A stretch of DNA of 17,540 bases from CAWDLX01 sp046728155 (GCA_046728155.1 JBKPDY010000038.1:1-17540); one strand, 5' to 3'; shown: positions 6,602-13,831, numbered from the stretch's first letter. Notes: generated by a model not told the origin, from the sequence alone. A program made the numbers and translations.

Positions 6602-7333
6602 GTGCGGATTTATCTGAGTCTGATGCTCCTCGTGCTCGCCGGGGCCGCAGGCGTACTCGGGTTGCGCCACCGGCTCTGGTGGCGAGTCCTTCGCCGGACC
6701 GAGGTCAGGACTCCCGATGAGTTGGTCGAGGCGGCGGAAGCCGGCCGCCTTCGTCGCCGCGTTCGGGCCGTGATAGGCGTCGCCGGGCCGGCCAAACTGT
6801 CGTCCACAGTGAACGGTGAGGCCTGCGTCTGGCACCGGCACACCGTACGGCACCGACAGGTCCGCTACTCGACCGGGCGCAACGGTCGATCGCGTCGGTC
6901 GGCCAGCAACCGGCAGGTCGCGGATGTGAGCAGTGCGGAGATGTTCGCTCTGACCGGAGTGAACAAGCAGGTCGTCGTCCTGCCGGCCAACATGCGAGTC
7001 ACGGCACCCGAGCGGCGCGGGTCCCGCATTCTTCCGGGCATTGCCTCGCAACCGATCCCCGACGCCGCCGACCTCTTCAGTGGCGGGACGGTCCGCAACT
7101 CGTACCATCACCGCGAGTGGATCATCCGTGCGGGCACGCCACTGTACATTCTCGGAGAGGTGACCGGCTCGGGTGCGGGTGTCGCCGTACGACGACCGGC
7201 GAACGGCTTGCACATCATCTCCACCCGCGACGCTCGAAAGCTCATTCGCCGGGCCCTGGGATTGATGATTCTGGGCTTCGCGGCGGCCGCGATCAGCCTG
7301 ATCGGCGGACTTGCCCTCATTGTCAACGGCTAG
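6602..7333 (+). CDS. GIDE-domain (MULAN-like) membrane protein
   Basis: A 243-residue protein starting at GTG 6602, with GAGAGG about 6 nt upstream. A membrane segment (about residues 3-19, YLSLMLLVLAGAAGVLGL) is followed by a soluble region with GEACVWHRHTVRHRQVRY (about 74-91) and WIIRAGTPLYILGEVTGSG (about 176-194). A second hydrophobic segment lies near 218-240 (LGLMILGFAAAAISLIGGLAL). The arrangement of two membrane segments around a domain with a C-x-W-x-R-x-x-V core and a closing PLYILGEV strand matches bacterial proteins annotated with the GIDE domain of the mitochondrial E3 ligase MULAN. There is no RING domain, so ubiquitin-ligase activity is not expected. The bacterial function is unknown. 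Confidence 0.7.
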   Translation: MRIYLSLMLLVLAGAAGVLGLRHRLWWRVLRRTEVRTPDELVEAAEAGRLRRRVRAVIGVAGPAKLSSTVNGEACVWHRHTVRHRQVRYSTGRNGRSRRSASNRQVADVSSAEMFALTGVNKQVVVLPANMRVTAPERRGSRILPGIASQPIPDAADLFSGGTVRNSYHHREWIIRAGTPLYILGEVTGSGAGVAVRRPANGLHIISTRDARKLIRRALGLMILGFAAAAISLIGGLALIVNG

Positions 7334-7441
7334 GTTCGTCTACTGTTTCAATCGTGTGGTTGCCGCAGGACGTGTGTTTGCGATCGCCGACACAACGGGG
7401 AATTCTCGCCGGTTGATGCCGCGATCTTCGTACGGCTGTGC

Positions 7442-7447
7442 TAGAGT
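7442..7447 (+). promoter_or_regulatory. Candidate -10 element (TAGAGT) for a leaderless transcript
   Basis: TAGAGT fits the actinobacterial -10 consensus TANNNT and ends 4 nt before the ATG at 7452. Transcription would therefore begin at or next to the start codon, giving a leaderless mRNA. No Shine-Dalgarno sequence precedes this ATG, which is consistent. The 118-bp gap upstream (7334-7451) shows no clear -35. Confidence 0.45.
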
Positions 7448-7451
7448 GACC

Positions 7452-7580
7452 ATGGTCGATGAGTTGCCGGCGGGGTTGGAGACGACGCCGCCCGGCCCCG
7501 AGTTGGCCGTCGCGGTGGCGTCGGTAGACCGGTCCCGCGCGCAACCCGTGGGCGGCCGGACAGCCATGATCAGGCCGTAA
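7452..7580 (+). pseudogene. 5' remnant of a DUF222/HNH (13E12-type) gene
   Basis: A 42-codon frame starts at ATG 7452 and ends TAA 7580. Its first 29 codons, with MVDELPAGLE and PPGPELAVAVASVDRSR, match the usual N-terminus of DUF222 proteins, large HNH-nuclease-linked proteins that are multicopy in many actinobacteria. The DUF222 core and HNH domain are absent. The last codons (AQPVGGRTAMIRP) do not resemble the family, so the gene appears cut after about 30 codons and joined to unrelated sequence just before the hairpin at 7588. The 5' signals (a -10 element and probable leaderless start) are retained. Confidence 0.6.
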
Positions 7581-7587
7581 ACGCAGC

Positions 7588-7624
7588 AAGGCCCGCACCG
7601 ACCCTCGCGGGCGGTGCGGGCCTT
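7588..7624. terminator. Perfect 13-bp stem hairpin, probable bidirectional terminator
   Basis: AAGGCCCGCACCG (7588-7600) pairs perfectly with CGGTGCGGGCCTT (7612-7624) around an 11-nt loop. It sits 8 bases after the DUF222 remnant stop and 19 bases before the end of the convergent ParB-like pseudogene. There is no long T-run, only TT on either side, as is common for high-GC actinobacterial terminators. Confidence 0.8.
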
Positions 7625-7643
7625 CGTGGGCTGTTTCAGCTGG

Positions 7644-8010
7644 TTACGCGGCCGATCGGGGTGCCCAGTCCGCCCCAAATAGTTGGGTAAGTAGCTGCAC
7701 CAGGACCGCTCGCCGGGATGTCCCGGCCTCGTCGGCCCGATCGGGCAGCTCGTCGTCGGTCCAGAGCGGGAGGTGCACGTACCTCGGCATCCGCTCGCCG
7801 TTGTCGGTCAGCGCCCGGTACGCCTTGTCGATGCTGCACGTGCCGGCCCGCATCTCGTCCTGGTAGCGCTGAGCCGAGCCATTCGACCTCGGTCTGGTCG
7901 GCGAGCATCCGGATCACGTTGGCCTTGCGGATGCTCTCCCGGCTGATGCCGACGTTCGTCCCGGCCCGGCTGAGCCTCTCTCTCGCGTGGCGCGCTCATG
8001 CGGTGCTCAT
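7644..8010 (-). pseudogene. Broken ParB-like helix-turn-helix DNA-binding protein
   Basis: The start ATG at 8010 has a strong ribosome binding site (next entry), but codon 5 is TGA (7996-7998). The same frame then encodes ERLSRAGTNVGISRESIRKANVIRMLADQ, a ParB/KorB-like helix-turn-helix. A frame change at about 7866-7880 is needed to continue with RYQDEMRAGTCSIDKAYRAL, the helix that normally follows in ParB-like proteins, and the C-terminal part ending LVQLLTQLFGADWAPRSAA. The reconstructed protein is about 121 residues, shorter than full ParB and without the ParB nuclease domain. At least two lesions make it a pseudogene unless sequencing errors are involved. The 3' segment could be translated alone from ATG 7853. 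Confidence 0.65.
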
Positions 8011-8015
8011 GCCTG

Positions 8016-8024
8016 CTCCTTTCC
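8016..8024 (-). promoter_or_regulatory. Strong Shine-Dalgarno site GGAAAGGAG
   Basis: It lies 5 nt before ATG 8010. It is one of the best ribosome binding sites in the window although it serves a gene with TGA at codon 5, which suggests recent inactivation. Confidence 0.7.
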
Positions 8025-8063
8025 TACGGGGCCGAGTGGCCCGAGCCGTGGAAGGTAGCTCAC

Positions 8064-8086
8064 CAAATATTTGAGTAAGCCTACTC
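8064..8086. promoter_or_regulatory. AT-rich double palindrome, candidate operator
   Basis: CAAATATTTG (8064-8073) is a perfect 10-bp palindrome. It shares its final G with GAGTA-AGCC-TACTC (8073-8086), a 5-bp inverted repeat. This is the most AT-rich stretch in the region and lies between the divergent ParB-like pseudogene and the ArsR-type gene. ArsR-family repressors usually bind AT-rich palindromes, so autoregulation by the downstream regulator is plausible but unproven. Confidence 0.45.
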
Positions 8087-8133
8087 TCGACGACCCAAGA
8101 TCACTCGAACCGATTCAGCGAACGCAGCCGCGA

Positions 8134-8208
8134 CGCAATGCCAGCGGATGGGCGGAGGAGCTGGAGAGCCTGCGCCAACGGGCGATGGGCGAGGCGCAGT
8201 CGGCGTGA
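8134..8208 (+). pseudogene. Possible 3' remnant of a gene coupled to the ArsR regulator
   Basis: A reading frame ends at TGA 8206-8208 and overlaps the ArsR start codon as GTGA, the typical overlap of translationally coupled genes. Its last codons read RNASGWAEELESLRQRAMGEAQSA, an amphipathic helix similar to the end of SRPBCC/AHSA1-type proteins, which commonly pair with ArsR regulators of this type. Upstream the frame has no start codon and no recognisable domain. If real, it is only the last 25 or so codons of a deleted partner gene. It may equally be chance. Confidence 0.3.
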
Positions 8209-8516
8209 GCGTGGACCAGGTGTTCGTGGCTCTGGCCGACCCGACCCGGCGCCAGGTCCTGGAGGTGCTGGGTCGAGCTCCCGCGACCGCGAGCGCGCTG
8301 GCCCGCGAACTGCCGGTGACCAGGCAGGGAATCCTCAAGCACCTCGGCGTGCTCAGGGACTCCGGCCTGGTTTCCGGCGAGCGGTCGGGGCGCGAGGTGC
8401 GGTTCCACGTCCGCCCGGAACCGTTGTTTGCGGCGGCCTCGTGGATGACCAGCCTCGCCGAAACCTGGGACGAGCGGTTGGCCGCCTTGAAGCGCCAGGC
8501 CGAACGTCGACCGTAG
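8205..8516 (+). CDS. ArsR/SmtB-family transcriptional regulator
   Basis: A 103-residue winged-helix protein. It opens VFVALADPTRRQVLEVLGR, has the recognition region ASALARELPVTRQGILKHLGVLRDSGLV (about 30-56) and a beta-wing SGREVRFHVRPE (about 61-72). It lacks the ELCVCDL-type cysteine metal site, so it is probably not a metal sensor. It belongs with the ArsR regulators often paired with SRPBCC proteins. GTG 8205 is chosen because the conserved domain starts within five residues. An upstream ATG 8148 is in frame, but the added residues are Gly/Ala/Pro-rich and not conserved-looking. No intact partner gene is adjacent. Confidence 0.85.
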   Translation: MSVDQVFVALADPTRRQVLEVLGRAPATASALARELPVTRQGILKHLGVLRDSGLVSGERSGREVRFHVRPEPLFAAASWMTSLAETWDERLAALKRQAERRP

Positions 8517-8521
8517 GCGCG

Positions 8522-8553
8522 CCGGGAGCGCGGTGTCTGTGCCGCACGCCCGG
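8522..8553. terminator. Imperfect GC hairpin between convergent genes
   Basis: CCGGG (8522-8526) pairs with CCCGG (8549-8553), and GCGG (8530-8533) pairs with CCGC (8542-8545), with a symmetric 3x3 internal loop and an 8-nt terminal loop. It sits between the ArsR stop (8516) and the lipoprotein stop (8564), where a shared terminator is expected. No T-run is present. Confidence 0.45.
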
Positions 8554-8563
8554 GTAGTAAGGG

Positions 8564-9541
8564 TCAGCCCAAGACCCGCGCCACGGTGGCCGCGTCGAGC
8601 TGGCTGAGGTAGTTCTCACCGTCGATCAGAGCGCGGAAGCAGCCGCCCAGCTCGATCGTGATGTGGGGTCCGCCCTTGGCGATGGGCCAGGCATCGGCGA
8701 ACGGTGCCTGGGCCCTGGTGCAGGCTCCCTCGACCGGTGGCGCGGCCGCCACGGCGGTCAGGAATGCCCGCGCCTTCACGCCATCCAATGTCGACGCTCC
8801 ATTCAGCCGGCCCCCGTATAGCGAGCCCGATCCGGGCACGCTGAGGACATACGACGGGTCTGTATCAAGGGCGTACCGGCACACCCGCAGTGGCGCGTAA
8901 TCCATGTGGAGCTGCACCAAGCGACGCGTGCTTCCCGGAACGGCGTCGGCAGCTTCGAGCGCGATTACCGGCTTCCACCGGCCAGCGCAGTTGGAATCAA
9001 CCTCGAGTTGGGAGCGGGTCTGGTGGACCTTGGTCGTGGCGAACGTGGTCCATGTCAGCGCGTTGATGGCGTCGACGACCGCATTCTGTGGCGCGCCGCA
9101 AGCGGTGTGCGGCAGTTCCGGGTTGATCTGGCGACCCTTCCGATCGGTCACAGTGATGATGATCGGGCTGTACCCGATGAGGTCACACAGGGCATCCGTG
9201 CGCTCCTCCGAACGCTGGCGGAGCGCGGCGGCCAACCGGGTGAAGTCGCCCGAGGCCCGCTGCTCCAGCCGGAACATCCACTCGCCGTTGCCGGGGACCG
9301 CTCGAGGCTCGAAGACGCAGCGTGTCGCCGAGACGATTACGGAGTCGGCGGGCAGCGGCTGGAGCGCCGGTGCGGTTGCACGTGGCGTGCCCGCCGAGTC
9401 ACAGTCCTGGCCGACTGCGACAGCGACGCCTGCGCCGAGCGCCGAGTCGCCGACCGCATTGGTGCCTCCGGTCCGCGCACATGCTCCGACGAGACCGAGC
9501 ACAGCGACAAGGAGCGTCAGGCTGGTTCGAGGTCGGGTCAT
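8564..9541 (-). CDS. Putative lipoprotein of unknown function
   Basis: A 325-residue protein. The N-terminus is basic then hydrophobic (MTRPRTSLTLLVAVLGLVGAC), giving a lipobox VGAC with the lipidated Cys at 21. The start ATG 9541 has GGAG 5 nt upstream. The mature part contains several Cys residues, including ATRCVFEP, DALCDLIGYSP, HTACGAP, DSNCAGRWKP and GGCFRALI, consistent with disulfides outside the membrane. The segment SPIIITVTDRKGRQINPELPHTACG and the C-terminal GGPHITIELGGCFRALIDGENYLSQLDAATVARVL look like two related extracellular modules. I do not recognise a family with a known role. It is divergent from the LigD-like gene across 78 bp. Confidence 0.75.
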   Translation of the reverse strand: MTRPRTSLTLLVAVLGLVGACARTGGTNAVGDSALGAGVAVAVGQDCDSAGTPRATAPALQPLPADSVIVSATRCVFEPRAVPGNGEWMFRLEQRASGDFTRLAAALRQRSEERTDALCDLIGYSPIIITVTDRKGRQINPELPHTACGAPQNAVVDAINALTWTTFATTKVHQTRSQLEVDSNCAGRWKPVIALEAADAVPGSTRRLVQLHMDYAPLRVCRYALDTDPSYVLSVPGSGSLYGGRLNGASTLDGVKARAFLTAVAAAPPVEGACTRAQAPFADAWPIAKGGPHITIELGGCFRALIDGENYLSQLDAATVARVLG

Positions 9542-9619
9542 CGGGGCTCCATCGCGGTCGGGTGCACCGATGAGACGTACCGTGCGGTCGCCGGGTTCCG
9601 CTGGATTAGGGTGCAAGAC

Positions 9620-10915
9620 ATGGCAGCCCGCAATGAAGTGCTGGAGATCGGCGAGCGCGAGGTTACCATCACAAACCCCGGCAAGGTCTTCTTCCCGCGC
9701 ACCGGCCACACGAAACTGGACCTCGTTCATTACTACCTGAGCTGCGGCGAAGCTGCGCTGCGCGGGATACGCGGACGGCCGATGGCGATGAAGCGGTACG
9801 TCAACGGTATCGACGGCGAGGCCTTCTACCAGAAGCGGGCACCGGAGAACCGTCCGCACTGGATCGAGACGGTCGAGCTGAAGTATCCGTCCGGGCGCAG
9901 CGCTCACGAGATCGTGGTACGGCACGAGGCGGACCTCGCCTGGCTGGTCAACCTCGGGTGCGTGGACATGCATCCGCATCCGGTACGGGCGGCGGACCTG
10001 GCCCACCCGGACGAGCTTCGGGTCGACCTGGACCCGATCCCCGGTGTGCCGTGGGGACAGGTACGCGAGGTGGCGCTGGTCGTCCGCGAGGTACTGACCG
10101 ACCACGGCCTCGTCGGTTGGCCGAAGACCACCGGCTCCCGCGGCATGCACATCTACTGCCGGATCGCACCACAGTGGACGTTCGCCCAACTGCGACGCGC
10201 GGCGTATGCGCTCGCCGTCGAGGTGGAGGAGCGCGTGCCCCACCTCGCCACCAGCCGATGGTGGAAGGAGGAGCGGGAGGGCGTCTTCGTCGACTTCAAC
10301 CAGAACGCCAAGGACCGGACGACGGCGTCGGCGTACTCGATCCGGCCCACCGCCGATGCCCGGGTGTCGACTCCGCTGACGTGGGACGAGGTGCCCACCT
10401 CTGAGCCGGAGTGGTACACGATCGATACCGTCCCGCGACGCCTGGCCGGGTCGGGCGACCCGTCGGCCGGGATCGACGATGTCGCCGGCTCGATCGCCTC
10501 ACTGCTCGAGCTGGCCGAGGCACAGAAGGCGGCCGGAGTGCAGGCGCCGCCGTCAGGCTCGGTGGCGCAGGCCGCTCCGGGCAAGACGAGTGGAGCAAGT
10601 GGCCGGCGGCGCACGACGATGCCCCTGATCGAGATCGCCCGGGCGGCCAGCAAGGACGAGGCGATGGCGGGGTTGAATCGGTGGCGCGAGCGTCATCCCC
10701 ACGTGTGGGAGCGGCTGGCTCCCGCAGACGTCCTGGTCGACGCGATGCGGGGCCGGAGTAGCGCGTGGTACCGGATCCGGCTGAACCTGCGCAACGTCCC
10801 CGAGGCCGAGCGGCCGCCCCAGGGCGAGCTTGAGGTCGACTACGACCCCTGGGCCGAACTCAAGGCCGACCCGGAGGCCTGGAACCGCTGGATCGGCCGC
10901 AACCAACCACAGTAG
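9620..10915 (+). CDS. ligD: Stand-alone LigD-type polymerase (NHEJ primase-polymerase)
   Basis: A 431-residue archaeo-eukaryotic primase-family polymerase like the polymerase domain of LigD, which adds ribonucleotides or deoxynucleotides at double-strand breaks during non-homologous end joining with Ku and a ligase. Visible catalytic features are the metal-binding D136-L-D138 in RVDLDPIPG, the triphosphate-binding S173-R-G-M-H177 (TTGSRGMHIY) and the third acidic residue D225 in VFVDFNQNAKDRT. The N-terminus carries the family's TNPGKVFFP motif. A Ser/Ala/Gly-rich linker (about 300-335) leads to a C-terminal segment, VLVDAMRGRSSAWYRIRLNLRNVPEAERP, found in actinobacterial stand-alone forms. 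There is no ligase or nuclease domain here, and Ku is not in the window. ATG 9620 has AGGG upstream; GTG 9611 is in frame too. It lies 11 bases before pepN and is probably cotranscribed with it. Confidence 0.9.
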   Translation: MAARNEVLEIGEREVTITNPGKVFFPRTGHTKLDLVHYYLSCGEAALRGIRGRPMAMKRYVNGIDGEAFYQKRAPENRPHWIETVELKYPSGRSAHEIVVRHEADLAWLVNLGCVDMHPHPVRAADLAHPDELRVDLDPIPGVPWGQVREVALVVREVLTDHGLVGWPKTTGSRGMHIYCRIAPQWTFAQLRRAAYALAVEVEERVPHLATSRWWKEEREGVFVDFNQNAKDRTTASAYSIRPTADARVSTPLTWDEVPTSEPEWYTIDTVPRRLAGSGDPSAGIDDVAGSIASLLELAEAQKAAGVQAPPSGSVAQAAPGKTSGASGRRRTTMPLIEIARAASKDEAMAGLNRWRERHPHVWERLAPADVLVDAMRGRSSAWYRIRLNLRNVPEAERPPQGELEVDYDPWAELKADPEAWNRWIGRNQPQ

Positions 10916-10926
10916 ACGGAGACAGG

Positions 10927-13533
10927 ATGCCTGGAGCCAACCTCACCTACGATGAGGCCGCCCAACGACGTGCGCTGCTGCGGCTCGACTCGTACGAGAT
11001 CGATCTCGACCTCAGCTCGACCGGTGAAACGTTCACCTCGACGACGGTGATCCGCTTCGACTGCCCGCAACCGGGGTCGTCGACATTCGCCGACCTCGTG
11101 GCTCCGTCGGTCCGCCAGGTTATCCTCAATGGACGATTACTTGATCCGCAAGCATCCTATCAGGACAGTCGCATCGCACTGGACGACCTCGCCGCCTCGA
11201 ACGAGCTGCGGGTTGTGGCGGACTGCGCGTACATGAACACCGGCGAGGGCCTGCACCGCAGCATCGACCCGGCCGACGGTCGCACATACCTCTACACCCA
11301 GTTCGAGATTCCCGAGGCTCGGCGGGTGTTCGCCACGTTCGAGCAGCCGGACCTGAAGGCGACGTTCACCTTCACGATCACCGCTCCGAGCGGTTGGACG
11401 GTGCTCTCCAACTCGACCACACCGAAGCCGGAGCCCCTCGCCGGCCGGGAAGACGCCTCGATCTGGCGCTTCGCTCCGACTCCGCGTATCTCCACCTACA
11501 TCGCGGCGGTGATCGCGGGGGAGTTCCATCAGGTGCAGGATACGTATACCGCGCCCTCGGGCCAGGTCGTCCCGCTAGCCGTGCTGTGCCGTCAGTCGCT
11601 CGCCCCGTACCTCGACCCAGATGAGATCTTCGAGGTCACCAAGCAGGGCTTCGGATATTACCTGCCTCTGTTCGGCCACCCGTACCCGTTCGAGAAGTAC
11701 GACCAGGTCTTTGTGCCCGAGTACAACATCGGGGCGATGGAGAACGTCGGCTGCGTGACCTTCTCGGAGAGGTACCTGTTCCGGTCGAAGGTCACCGATG
11801 CCCGCCGCCAGGCGCGGGCCGAGACGATCCTGCATGAGCTCGCCCACATGTGGTTCGGCGACCTCGTCACGATGCGGTGGTGGGACGACATGTGGCTGAA
11901 GGAGTCCGTGGCGTCCTACGTCTCGGTGCGGTGCCTGGTCGAGGCCACCCGATGGCGGGAGGGCTGGACCGCCTTCGCCAACGCTGAGAAGGCGTGGGGG
12001 CTGCGCCAGGACCAGATGTCGTCAACGCACCCCATCGTCGCCACCATCAGCGATCTCGAGGACGTGGGGCTCAACTTCGACGGGATCACCTACGCGAAGG
12101 GCGCCGCGGCGCTCAAGCAACTCGTGACGTGGGTCGGCGGCGGCGCCTTCATCGCCGGTTTGCGCACCTACATCGACCGGTACGCGTGGGGAAACACCAC
12201 ATTGGACGATCTGCTGGCTGTACTGGCCGAGGCGTCCGGACGCGACCTTACGTCGTGGGCGGCTGTGTGGCTCCAGACGGCCGGTCCGAACACACTACGG
12301 GGCTCGTACGACGTCGGGCCGGACGGAGCGTTCACCTCATTCGCCGTACTGCAGGACGCGCCGGCGGAGCACCCCACGCTCCGTCCACACCGGATCGCGG
12401 TCGGGCTCTACTCCCGTACGGATGAGTCACTCGAGCGGGTACACCGGGTGGAGGTCGACATCACGGGCGCACGGACCGAGGTGCCGGCTCTCGTCGGTCT
12501 CGCCCGGCCCGACCTGGTGCTGCTCAACGACGACGACCTCACCTACGCCACCATCCGGTTTGACCGGCAATCCTTGTCCACTGTGGTCTCAGACATCGGC
12601 CGGCTCGCGGACCCGCTGGCTCGGGCCCTGTGCTGGACCGCGACCTGGGATATGGTGCGTTCGGCCGAGATGCCCGCCCGCTCGTTCATCCGGATGGTGC
12701 TCGACGGCATCGGCGGGGAGTCCGACATCTCGGTCGTCCAGACCCTGCACAGCAACCTGGTCGTCGCGTTACGGTCCTATGTGGACCCACCAGCCCTCGC
12801 GCAGGCCGCGGCACATGTCGCGGCGGCAGCGCGGCGTTGGCTGACTGAGGCCGAGCCTGGCGACGATCTCCAACTCGCCTGGCTGCGGCTATTCGCGCTC
12901 GTGGCCACCGGCGACGCGGACATGGGGTTGCTGGCCGACCTTCGCAACGGCACGACGACGGTCGCCGGGCTGGATATCGACACCGAGCTGCGCTGGGCCC
13001 TGCTCACTCCGCTGATCCGCGCCGGTCGCGCGGGCGCCGACGAGATAGCGGCCGAGCTGGACCGCGACCGGACGACCGCCGGCGAGGAGTACGCCGAGGG
13101 AGCTCTCGCCGCCCGCCCCACCCCCGACGCAAAGGCACGAGCATGGGCGTCTGTGATCGAGCGCGACGACCTGCCCAACCGTACTCAGGACGCGATCATC
13201 GGAGGGACGTCAAGCCGGATCGGCCTGGGATTCGTCCAGTTCAGCCAGCCCGAGCTGCTCGCGCCGTACGTCGACCCGTACTTCGACGCGCTGGCCGGAA
13301 TCTGGCAGACCCGTACATATGAGATCGCCCGCAACATCGTCGCCGGTCTCTACCCGCGGTGGCGTATCGTGCAGGACACACTCGACCGGACCGACTCATT
13401 CCTCTCCAACCCCGACCTGGCACCGGCGCTGCGGCGGCTCGTGATGGAAGGGCGCGATGATGTGGTCCGGAGCATGCGCGCGCAGGCCACCGACCGGGCC
13501 GCCGGTGCATCAGGGGACAACGTTGTGTGGTGA
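10927..13533 (+). CDS. pepN: Aminopeptidase N (M1 metallopeptidase)
   Basis: An 868-residue zinc aminopeptidase that removes N-terminal amino acids from peptides in the cytoplasm. Its length matches the actinobacterial PepN group. The exopeptidase motif GAMEN is at 269-273. The zinc site HELAH is at 303-307, and the third ligand E326 lies in WLKES 19 residues after the last His, as in the family. The N-terminal beta-domain (about 1-190), catalytic domain (about 190-440) and C-terminal ERAP1-like helical domain (about 530-850) can be followed without frame breaks. There is no signal peptide. ATG 10927 has GGAG 6 nt upstream. It follows the LigD-like gene by 11 bases and precedes a small helix-hairpin-helix gene by 46. 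Confidence 0.95.
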   Translation: MPGANLTYDEAAQRRALLRLDSYEIDLDLSSTGETFTSTTVIRFDCPQPGSSTFADLVAPSVRQVILNGRLLDPQASYQDSRIALDDLAASNELRVVADCAYMNTGEGLHRSIDPADGRTYLYTQFEIPEARRVFATFEQPDLKATFTFTITAPSGWTVLSNSTTPKPEPLAGREDASIWRFAPTPRISTYIAAVIAGEFHQVQDTYTAPSGQVVPLAVLCRQSLAPYLDPDEIFEVTKQGFGYYLPLFGHPYPFEKYDQVFVPEYNIGAMENVGCVTFSERYLFRSKVTDARRQARAETILHELAHMWFGDLVTMRWWDDMWLKESVASYVSVRCLVEATRWREGWTAFANAEKAWGLRQDQMSSTHPIVATISDLEDVGLNFDGITYAKGAAALKQLVTWVGGGAFIAGLRTYIDRYAWGNTTLDDLLAVLAEASGRDLTSWAAVWLQTAGPNTLRGSYDVGPDGAFTSFAVLQDAPAEHPTLRPHRIAVGLYSRTDESLERVHRVEVDITGARTEVPALVGLARPDLVLLNDDDLTYATIRFDRQSLSTVVSDIGRLADPLARALCWTATWDMVRSAEMPARSFIRMVLDGIGGESDISVVQTLHSNLVVALRSYVDPPALAQAAAHVAAAARRWLTEAEPGDDLQLAWLRLFALVATGDADMGLLADLRNGTTTVAGLDIDTELRWALLTPLIRAGRAGADEIAAELDRDRTTAGEEYAEGALAARPTPDAKARAWASVIERDDLPNRTQDAIIGGTSSRIGLGFVQFSQPELLAPYVDPYFDALAGIWQTRTYEIARNIVAGLYPRWRIVQDTLDRTDSFLSNPDLAPALRRLVMEGRDDVVRSMRAQATDRAAGASGDNVVW

Positions 13534-13579
13534 GATCGATGGCGGTGGCGTCGTTCGCCCCGCAGAACAGGAGGAAGTC

Positions 13580-13804
13580 ATGGCAGTCAGCGCCAATCTG
13601 GACAAGATCCTCGACAAGGCGTACGAGGAGAAGCCCCTCAACGACCTCGTCGACGCCCCCGTGGCTGCACTCTCGGGTGTGAGCGAGGGCGACGCGAAGC
13701 TGCTCGAGCAGGCGTTCAACATCAAGACGATCGGCGACCTCGGGCGCAACAAGTACTTCCGGGCCGCGGCGGCGTTGGTCGACCTCGCCGAACGGGCCAA
13801 ATAG
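13580..13804 (+). CDS. Small helix-hairpin-helix protein (DUF4332-like)
   Basis: A 74-residue, probably cytosolic protein with an excellent ribosome binding site (GGAGG, 5 nt before ATG 13580). Residues 26-57 (APVAALSGVSEGDAKLLEQAF followed by IKTIGDLGRNKYF) form a helix-hairpin-helix-like unit similar to DUF4332, seen in proteins that bind nucleic acid or act as assembly modules. Function is unknown. The gene follows pepN by 46 bases on the same strand and may be cotranscribed. Confidence 0.8.
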   Translation: MAVSANLDKILDKAYEEKPLNDLVDAPVAALSGVSEGDAKLLEQAFNIKTIGDLGRNKYFRAAAALVDLAERAK

Positions 13805-13815
13805 GCAGACGTACA

Positions 13816-13831
13816 CGGCGGTGCAACGCCG
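13816..13831. terminator. Short GC hairpin after the helix-hairpin-helix gene
   Basis: CGGCG-GTGCAA-CGCCG forms a 5-bp stem and 6-nt loop 11 bases after the stop at 13804, in the gap before the convergent pmt gene. There is no T-run, so termination is only suggested by its position. The rest of 13832-13934 shows no gene. Confidence 0.35.

Noticed and set aside
8906..9619. Plus-strand extension upstream of the LigD-like gene
   Set aside because: It is antisense to the lipoprotein and has no polymerase-family similarity. The family N-terminus begins at 9620.
9542..10243. Minus-strand extension of the lipoprotein frame to 10243
   Set aside because: It is antisense to the LigD-like gene. The signal peptide with lipobox and a good ribosome binding site define the start at 9541.
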